Assembly: GCF_006335005.1 (NCBI RefSeq)
Contig: NZ_VDMP01000009.1
Span: forward strand, 1-36,508
Source of the DNA: Nocardioides albidus
Lineage (GTDB): Bacteria > Actinomycetota > Actinomycetes > Propionibacteriales > Nocardioidaceae
Direction of reading: 5' to 3'
Length of the DNA: 36,508 nt
Under the pieces are notes generated by a model. The model was not told the DNA's origin. It searched no databases and was given only the letters and a program-made list of their open reading frames with translations. Positions 31,494 to 36,508 of this stretch are shown one piece after another; positions within the stretch are counted from its first letter, which is position 1; each line of letters begins with the position of its first letter. The translations under genes and the position numbers were made by a program.

Positions 31494-32138
31494 TCACTCC
31501 CCGCCCAGACCGGCCCGGCGGGCACGCAGCAGCGCCTCGGACCGGTCGCGCGCGTCGAGCTTGGTGAGCACCGCAGACACGTGGTTGCGCACCGTCTTGT
31601 CCGAGAGCACCAGCGCGCGAGCGATGCGGCGGTTGTCGTAGCCGCGCGCGATCAGGTCCAGGATCTCCCGTTCCCGGTTGCTGAGCTGGGGGAACAGCTC
31701 GCGGCCGGGCTGGGCGGCCAGGCCGCTGAAGTAGTCGCCGAGCCGGGCGGCGACCGCCGGGCTGAAGACCGCCCCGCCGGCGGCGACGGTCGTCACGGCC
31801 GACACCAGCTCGGCGCGGCCCGCGCCCTTGACCACGTACCCCCGGGCGCCCGCGCGCATCGCGGCGACGACGGCGTCGTCGTCGGCCGACATGGTGATCA
31901 CCAGGATCCGGAGCTCGGGGCGCACGGCGAGGAGGTCGCGCGTCGCGTCGATGCCCGACCCGTCCGGCAGGTTCAGGTCCATGAGGACGACGTCCGCCTC
32001 GACGCGCGCGACGAGGTCCCGGGCCTCCTCGCAGCTGTGGGCCTCGCCCACCACGTCGAGATCCGGCTCGGTCGAGAGGGCGACACGCACGCCGTCGAGG
32101 AAGAGGGGGTGGTCGTCCACCAGCAGCACGCGCGTCAC
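31494..32138 (-). CDS. NarL/LuxR-family response regulator
   Basis: 214 residues. Receiver: VLLVDDHPLFLDGVR, VLMDLNLPDGSGID with the phosphoacceptor Asp, VITMSADDDAVV and VVKGAG with the conserved Lys. HTH: LSNREREILDLIARGYDNRR, then VLSDKTVRNHVSAVLTKLDA. GTG 32138 overlaps the kinase stop (GTGA). Targets are unknown; the adjacent lipoprotein operon downstream or the membrane protein upstream are candidates by position only. Confidence 0.92.
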   Translation of the reverse strand: MTRVLLVDDHPLFLDGVRVALSTEPDLDVVGEAHSCEEARDLVARVEADVVLMDLNLPDGSGIDATRDLLAVRPELRILVITMSADDDAVVAAMRAGARGYVVKGAGRAELVSAVTTVAAGGAVFSPAVAARLGDYFSGLAAQPGRELFPQLSNREREILDLIARGYDNRRIARALVLSDKTVRNHVSAVLTKLDARDRSEALLRARRAGLGGE

Positions 32139-34141
32139 GACACACCCCCGACCACGTGCGGGACGCGCACGCGGATCGTCGTACCGCGTCCGTCGGCGCC
32201 GGCGCCCACCTCGAGCCGGCCGCCGACCTCGTCGGCGCGGCTGCGCATCGAGTCCAGTCCGATCCCGCCGCCGGGCTCGCCGGGCATGGACGAGGCGATC
32301 CCGATGCCGTCGTCGACGACCTCCAGCTCGACGTCGGCACCCTGCCTGAGGACGAGGTGCAGCCGGGTCGCGCGGCTGTGCTTCGCGGCGTTCGCCAGGG
32401 CCTCCGCCGCGATCCGGTAGAGGGCGACCTCGACCGCGGGCTCGACCCGCAGCGGCTCCGCGACGTCGGCGACGACGGCGAGCTCCGGGGACTCGAGGCG
32501 CTCGGCGAGCGCGGCCAGCGCCCGCGGCAGCCCGAGGTCGTCGATCCCCGGCGGTCGCAGGCCCTCACAGATGCTGCGGACCTCCTCGACCGCCTGGGTG
32601 ACGTTGCGCCCGGCGCCCTCGAGCAGGCGTCGCGCCGCCGGATCGTCGACGAGCTCGTGCACGGTCTCGACGTGGAGGCGGAGGCCCGCGAGCATCGGCC
32701 CGATCCCGTCGTGGAGCTCCTGGCGCAGCCAGCGTCGCTCCTCCTCGCGCGCCGAGACCAGGGACTCGCGACTGCGCCGCAACTGATGGTGCAGTGCCAG
32801 GGCGGCGACCGCGGGGGCGGCCTGGTCGGCGATGCCCTGGAGCACCAGCAGGTCCGGCTCGGTGAACGCGCGCTCGCCGTCGCGCCGGGTGACCGCGAGC
32901 CGGCCCACCACTCCCCCGCGGTGGCGCAGCTCGAGCACCTCCTCCGCTGACGGCGACGGGACGCCGTACGCCGCGGCGGTGTCGTCGGCCGGGAACAGGA
33001 TGCGGGCCCCGGGGACCCGGAGATCGGTGACGACTCGACGGCACACGATCAGGGGGACGTCACCGAGGTCCACCCCGGCGCGGGTGAGCTCGCCCGCGAG
33101 CGCGGAGGTGATCGCCCACGGATCGGCACGGTTCCCGAAGTAGAGGCGGTCCACCGCCGCGGTCAGCCGGTGTCCGAGCGGTTGGACGAGGACGCCGGCG
33201 ACGCCGGCGGCCAGGGCGGCGCCGAGGGCCGAGCGGTGGCCGGTCGCGGCGTCGACCAGCGCGAAGACCGTCAGGTAGGCGCCGATCAGGCAGCCGGCGA
33301 GGCTGGCGGCGACCAGAGCGCGGCAGACCAGCAGGTCGAGGTCGTAGAGCCGCAGCCGGGTGACCGCCACCCCGATCGCCACCGGGACCAGGGCGACCGC
33401 GGCCGCCTGCGCAACGACGTCGGCCGGCGACGGGATGATCCCCTGGAGCAGCGTGACACCGAGCGCCGTCGCGGCTGCGAGCAGCAGGACGACGACCTGC
33501 CGGCGCCGCAGCCCCTGCGAATGGCGATAGCGCAGGCACAGCGACACCAGACCGGCGAGCATCGCGAGGGCGAGCAGCGGCGCGCCGGCGGTCGTCGCGA
33601 GGCGGGCGACCGCCTCCGAGGTCACGGCCTTGGGGACCGTGACCGTGCCGGCCAGTGCCTCGGGGTAGAGCCCGACGCCGAGCGCGACCAGCGCGATGCC
33701 CGCCACCGCGGCGCCCGCGCTCCACCGCCACACCCGACCGGGCCGGAGGCCGTCGGGGTAGAGGAGCGGCACGAGGGTCAGCAGGGGGAAGAAGCCGGGG
33801 ACCCACAGGAACGACTGCAGCTGGACCCACCACCGCGTCAGCTGGGCGTCCGGGTCACCGGCGAGGGCGAGGGCGGTGGTGAGCGCGGCCGCCGCGGCGC
33901 AGAGACCGGACGCGATCAGGACGCCGGCGAGCTGGCGGGCGCCCCGGTTCAGGGTGCCCGCCAGCCACATCAACGCGCCGGCTGCCGGGTGGGCGATCCC
34001 GACGGCGGCGTCCACGGCCACCTGCGCCCCGGGATCGGTGTCCCAGACCCCGGCTCCGGTCGTCACGCCCAGCGCGGCGAGAGAGGCGACCGCGGCGGCA
34101 CCGGCGACGCCGACGACCGTGAGGTGGGACGCCGGTCGCAT
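32135..34141 (-). CDS. Large sensor histidine kinase (HisKA_3)
   Basis: 668 residues from ATG 34141; GTG 34165 is eight codons earlier. The N-terminal half has about eight membrane helices. It is followed by a GAF-like region (370-440), the dimerisation box EERRWLRQELHDGIGPMLAG with phosphoacceptor His, and the ATPase domain (ALYRIAAEALANAAKHSRA, DDGIGIA, GGGIGLDSMRSRADEVGG). It shares the many-helix design of kinases that sense within the membrane. ATG 34141 is preferred because TACACT lies seven bases upstream. It is coupled to its response regulator. Confidence 0.9.
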   Translation of the reverse strand: MRPASHLTVVGVAGAAAVASLAALGVTTGAGVWDTDPGAQVAVDAAVGIAHPAAGALMWLAGTLNRGARQLAGVLIASGLCAAAAALTTALALAGDPDAQLTRWWVQLQSFLWVPGFFPLLTLVPLLYPDGLRPGRVWRWSAGAAVAGIALVALGVGLYPEALAGTVTVPKAVTSEAVARLATTAGAPLLALAMLAGLVSLCLRYRHSQGLRRRQVVVLLLAAATALGVTLLQGIIPSPADVVAQAAAVALVPVAIGVAVTRLRLYDLDLLVCRALVAASLAGCLIGAYLTVFALVDAATGHRSALGAALAAGVAGVLVQPLGHRLTAAVDRLYFGNRADPWAITSALAGELTRAGVDLGDVPLIVCRRVVTDLRVPGARILFPADDTAAAYGVPSPSAEEVLELRHRGGVVGRLAVTRRDGERAFTEPDLLVLQGIADQAAPAVAALALHHQLRRSRESLVSAREEERRWLRQELHDGIGPMLAGLRLHVETVHELVDDPAARRLLEGAGRNVTQAVEEVRSICEGLRPPGIDDLGLPRALAALAERLESPELAVVADVAEPLRVEPAVEVALYRIAAEALANAAKHSRATRLHLVLRQGADVELEVVDDGIGIASSMPGEPGGGIGLDSMRSRADEVGGRLEVGAGADGRGTTIRVRVPHVVGGVS

Positions 34142-34148
34142 GTCGCGC

Positions 34149-34154
34149 AGTGTA
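34149..34154 (-). promoter_or_regulatory. -10 element of the second kinase gene (7-base spacing)
   Basis: TACACT, then GCGCGAC (7 bases), then ATG at 34141. If GTG 34165 is the real start, this lies inside the gene. Confidence 0.4.
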
Positions 34155-34169
34155 GGTCTGGTCACCGGC

Positions 34170-34964
34170 TCAGACGGCCGGATCGGCCGGATCGGGCATC
34201 CGTCCGCGCGCCACGGTGCTGCCGAGGACGAGGACGCCGACCGTCACCTGGGCCAGTGCCCAGCCGGACGGCTCGCCGAGGAGCAGGCCGGCCGCGCCGA
34301 CGAAGGTGCACCCGGCGCCGAGCCAGCCGCCGAGCCGACGGGCCGTCGGGAGGAGGGCGGCGCACAGCCCGAGCACGACGAGGACCCCGGCGATCCACGC
34401 CATGTCGAAGTAGTGCGGATTCTCCGCGTGGTAGCCGGTTCCCGTGGCGTTCTGCAGCCGGAGCTGGGCGATGGCGTAGGGCACAAGGACGGCCGAGGCC
34501 AGGAGTGCGGCCGGCGCGAGCACCGGGTCGAGGCGGACCGGCACGCGCAGTCGGGGGCGCCGGGGCAGGGCGAGCCAGAGGAGGGCGCCGGGGATGGCGA
34601 TCACCGTCATCAGCGCGGGTGCGCCGCCGCCGGGAGCGATCAGGGCGCAGACGGCGCCGGTCGCCACGACTGCGAGGTGCTGGACGCCTGCCGCGGTGCT
34701 CGGCCGGCGGCCGCTCCAGCCGGCCCGGACGAGACCGACCAGCGGCACCAGCCACAGCGCGCACAGGAGCAGCCCCTGGCCGGTCAGCTGGTGGAAGCGG
34801 TGATCGTCCTCGGCGCCGGTCAGGAGCATCCGGGTGATGGTGATCGTGAACATCGTGGGGATGACGAGGGCCAGCGCGCCGGCCGCGACCAGGGCGGTGC
34901 GCCGCAGCGGGCTCGGCGTGGGCCGCGTGGAGACGGGATTCTCGAGGTGCAGTGAGCTGTTCAT
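34170..34964 (-). CDS. Membrane protein of unknown function
   Basis: 264 residues with about seven predicted membrane helices (ALVAAGALALVIPTMFTITI, GLLLCALWLVPLVGLVRAG, ALMTVIAIPGALLWLALP and others). An extracytoplasmic loop near 170-185 (GTGYHAENPHYFDMAW) is the only polar feature. I do not recognise the family. Start ATG 34964. It ends just before the kinase gene and may belong to the same unit as a signal partner, although the kinase seems to have its own promoter. Confidence 0.72.
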   Translation of the reverse strand: MNSSLHLENPVSTRPTPSPLRRTALVAAGALALVIPTMFTITITRMLLTGAEDDHRFHQLTGQGLLLCALWLVPLVGLVRAGWSGRRPSTAAGVQHLAVVATGAVCALIAPGGGAPALMTVIAIPGALLWLALPRRPRLRVPVRLDPVLAPAALLASAVLVPYAIAQLRLQNATGTGYHAENPHYFDMAWIAGVLVVLGLCAALLPTARRLGGWLGAGCTFVGAAGLLLGEPSGWALAQVTVGVLVLGSTVARGRMPDPADPAV

Positions 34965-35051
34965 GACGACGACACTGGTGCGCCCGCCGTCCCAGCCGAC
35001 AGGGACATCCGTCCCCGGCGCGCCCGACTCCGTTCCGGGTCCGGGCCGGGG

Positions 35052-36508
35052 CTAGCCCCCGAGGCGGCGCATCTCCTCGATCCGCACGACGGCCTCGCCC
35101 TGCTCGTCGGAACGGTCCAGGTCGACGATGCCCTCGAGCACCCAGTCGTGGTGACCCTCGGGATCATGCAGGGTCTGGACGACCCGCCAGTGCCCGCCCG
35201 CCGGCGGCCGTTCGACCGAGAGCAGGGCAGGTCCGCGAGCGTCGGCGTCCGTGAGCAGGCGGCTGTGCTCGTCGTAGTAGGCCTCCAGCGCCGCGTCCCA
35301 CCGAGCGGCGGTCATCTCCGACTCCTCGGGCTCCAGGGCCGCCAGCGCATCGACGTCGTCGCGGGCGATCAGCTCGACGCGGCGCCACAGGGCGTTGCGC
35401 ACCATCACGTCGAAGACCCGGCCCTGCTGGCTCAACGGCCGGGGCGGGGGCGGCGGCTCGTGGTGGCTGACCTGTCGGGTGGCGTGGTCGGGATCGCTGA
35501 GCGCCTCCCACTCGTCGAGGAGGGAGGAGTCGACCTGGCGCACCGTCTCCCCGAGCCACTCGACGAGCAGGTCGAGCTCCTCGGTGTGGTGCGAGGCGGG
35601 CACGCTGTGCCGCAGCGAGCGGTAGGCGTCGGTGAGATAGCGCAGCACCAGGCCCTCGGAGCGCGCCACCTGGTAGCGGGACACCAGGTCGGTGAAGCCC
35701 ATCCCCTGCTCCCACATCTCGCGCACGACCGACTTGGGCGCCAGCGCGTCCGGGGAGAGCCACGGGTGCCGCTCGCGGTAGGTCTCGAAGAGGGGCTCGA
35801 GCAGGTCCGAGAGCGGCTCGGGCCAGGTGATGTCCTCGACCAGGGCCATCCGCTCGTCGTACTCGACGCCGTCGGCCTTGAGAGCCGCGATCGCGTCGCC
35901 GCGCGCGGCGTGGCGCTGGGCCATCAGCAGCGGGCGCGGCGCCTCGAGGGTCGCCTCGATCACGGAGACGACGTCGAGGGTGAAGGTGTCGCTGTCGGGG
36001 TCGAGGACGTCGAGGACCGCCAGCGCGAAGTGGGACAGGGGCTGGTTGAGGGCGAAGTCCTCGGGCAGTGCCTCGGTGAGCACGAAGCGGCGGCCGAACC
36101 GGTCGACCTCGTCGAGACGGGTGAGCACCTCGGAGGTCACCAGGCTGCGGGCCAGGCGCACCGCGCGCTTGGCGAGACGCAGCTGGCTACGACGATCCTC
36201 GTGGTTGTCCATGAGCAGCCGGCGCAGGACGGGGAAGGCGTCCTCCTCGCGGGAGAGGACGTTGACGAGCATCGCGTTGTCGACCCTCATCTGTGACTTC
36301 AGCGGCTCGGGCCTGCCCTCGACCAGCTTGTCGAAGGTCTGCTCGGTCCACACGACGGTGCCGGCCGGCGGCTTCTTGAGCTGGGCCTTGGACCCGCGCT
36401 TCGCCTGCTTCTCCGCGCTCATGGCGGCGTTCTTCGCGGCGGCCTTGGCCTTCGCCTTCTCGTTCTCGATGATGTGCTCGGGGGCCTGGACGACGACGTA
36501 GCCCGCGG
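35052..36508 (-). CDS. DEAD/DEAH helicase with DUF3516, C-terminal part (5' end outside window)
   Basis: The frame is open to the window edge, beginning GYVVVQAPEHIIENEKAKAK, and ends at TAG 35052. The in-frame ATG at 36422 is therefore internal. The visible residues, KPPAGTVVWTEQTFDKLVEG and onwards through ERHPWLSPDALAPKSVVREM and RYQVARSEGLVLRYLTDAYR to the end, match the DUF3516 region that follows a DEAD/DEAH helicase core in actinobacteria. The helicase motifs lie beyond the window. The role is probably RNA-related but not established. Confidence 0.85.
   Translation of the reverse strand, partial: AGYVVVQAPEHIIENEKAKAKAAAKNAAMSAEKQAKRGSKAQLKKPPAGTVVWTEQTFDKLVEGRPEPLKSQMRVDNAMLVNVLSREEDAFPVLRRLLMDNHEDRRSQLRLAKRAVRLARSLVTSEVLTRLDEVDRFGRRFVLTEALPEDFALNQPLSHFALAVLDVLDPDSDTFTLDVVSVIEATLEAPRPLLMAQRHAARGDAIAALKADGVEYDERMALVEDITWPEPLSDLLEPLFETYRERHPWLSPDALAPKSVVREMWEQGMGFTDLVSRYQVARSEGLVLRYLTDAYRSLRHSVPASHHTEELDLLVEWLGETVRQVDSSLLDEWEALSDPDHATRQVSHHEPPPPPRPLSQQGRVFDVMVRNALWRRVELIARDDVDALAALEPEESEMTAARWDAALEAYYDEHSRLLTDADARGPALLSVERPPAGGHWRVVQTLHDPEGHHDWVLEGIVDLDRSDEQGEAVVRIEEMRRLGG

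Noticed and set aside
1..36508. CRISPR arrays, insertion sequences, integrase or attachment sites
   Set aside because: No regularly spaced repeats, no transposase or integrase frames and no long terminal repeats were found. Mobile character is limited to the DUF222/HNH gene and the phage-type helicase.

Overview
High-GC actinobacterial chromosome. The minus-strand order parA - RHH gene - scpA - scpB - rluB ... tyrA - cmk - plsC - der is a conserved actinobacterial block. Together with Actinobacteria-type LexA boxes, a DUF222/HNH gene, arr, an MMPL transporter and a DUF3516 helicase, it suggests a member of the Nocardioidaceae (Nocardioides-like). The genus is inference; no rRNA or species marker is present.

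Layout. 1-1.7 kb: 3' end of a 3-hydroxyacyl-CoA dehydrogenase gene, a secreted histidine phosphatase and tRNA-Pro(GGG). 1.8-6.5 kb (minus): an SOS-controlled pair, DUF222/HNH nuclease then dnaE2. 6.5-7.5 kb: two VOC-fold proteins. 7.5-11.6 kb: a NarL-type two-component system divergent from an MMPL transporter. 11.6-13.3 kb: a stand-alone SNF2-like helicase of phage type. 13.3-14.3 kb: an ACT-domain regulator coupled to arr, a rifamycin ADP-ribosyltransferase. 14.3-17.7 kb: a MarR/membrane protein pair, a decayed strip with LuxR and alpha/beta-hydrolase remnants, a TraR/DksA-like protein, a SnoaL-like protein behind a KstR-type operator and a small acidic protein. 17.7-21.4 kb: a secreted phospholipase-D-fold protein and the SOS mutasome genes imuA'-imuB. 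21.5-30.1 kb: the core block above, interrupted by an AraC-VOC pair. 30.3-31.5 kb: lipoprotein, 27-residue membrane peptide and duplicated membrane protein in one coupled operon. 31.5-35 kb: a second NarL-type two-component system and a membrane protein. 35-36.5 kb: C-terminal half of a DUF3516 helicase, cut by the window end.

How it works together. imuA'-imuB and dnaE2 are the two halves of the actinobacterial mutagenic translesion machinery. They lie about 14 kb apart, and each has a perfect TCGAAC-N4-GTTCGA LexA box between the -35 and -10 elements. dnaE2 has no box of its own visible and seems to depend on the promoter of the HNH gene 14 bases upstream of it. A second theme is the start-site grammar. 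At least eight genes have TANNNT exactly six bases before the start codon, and two more have it at seven, which predicts leaderless mRNAs. Downstream genes are joined by 4-base GTGA or ATGA overlaps.
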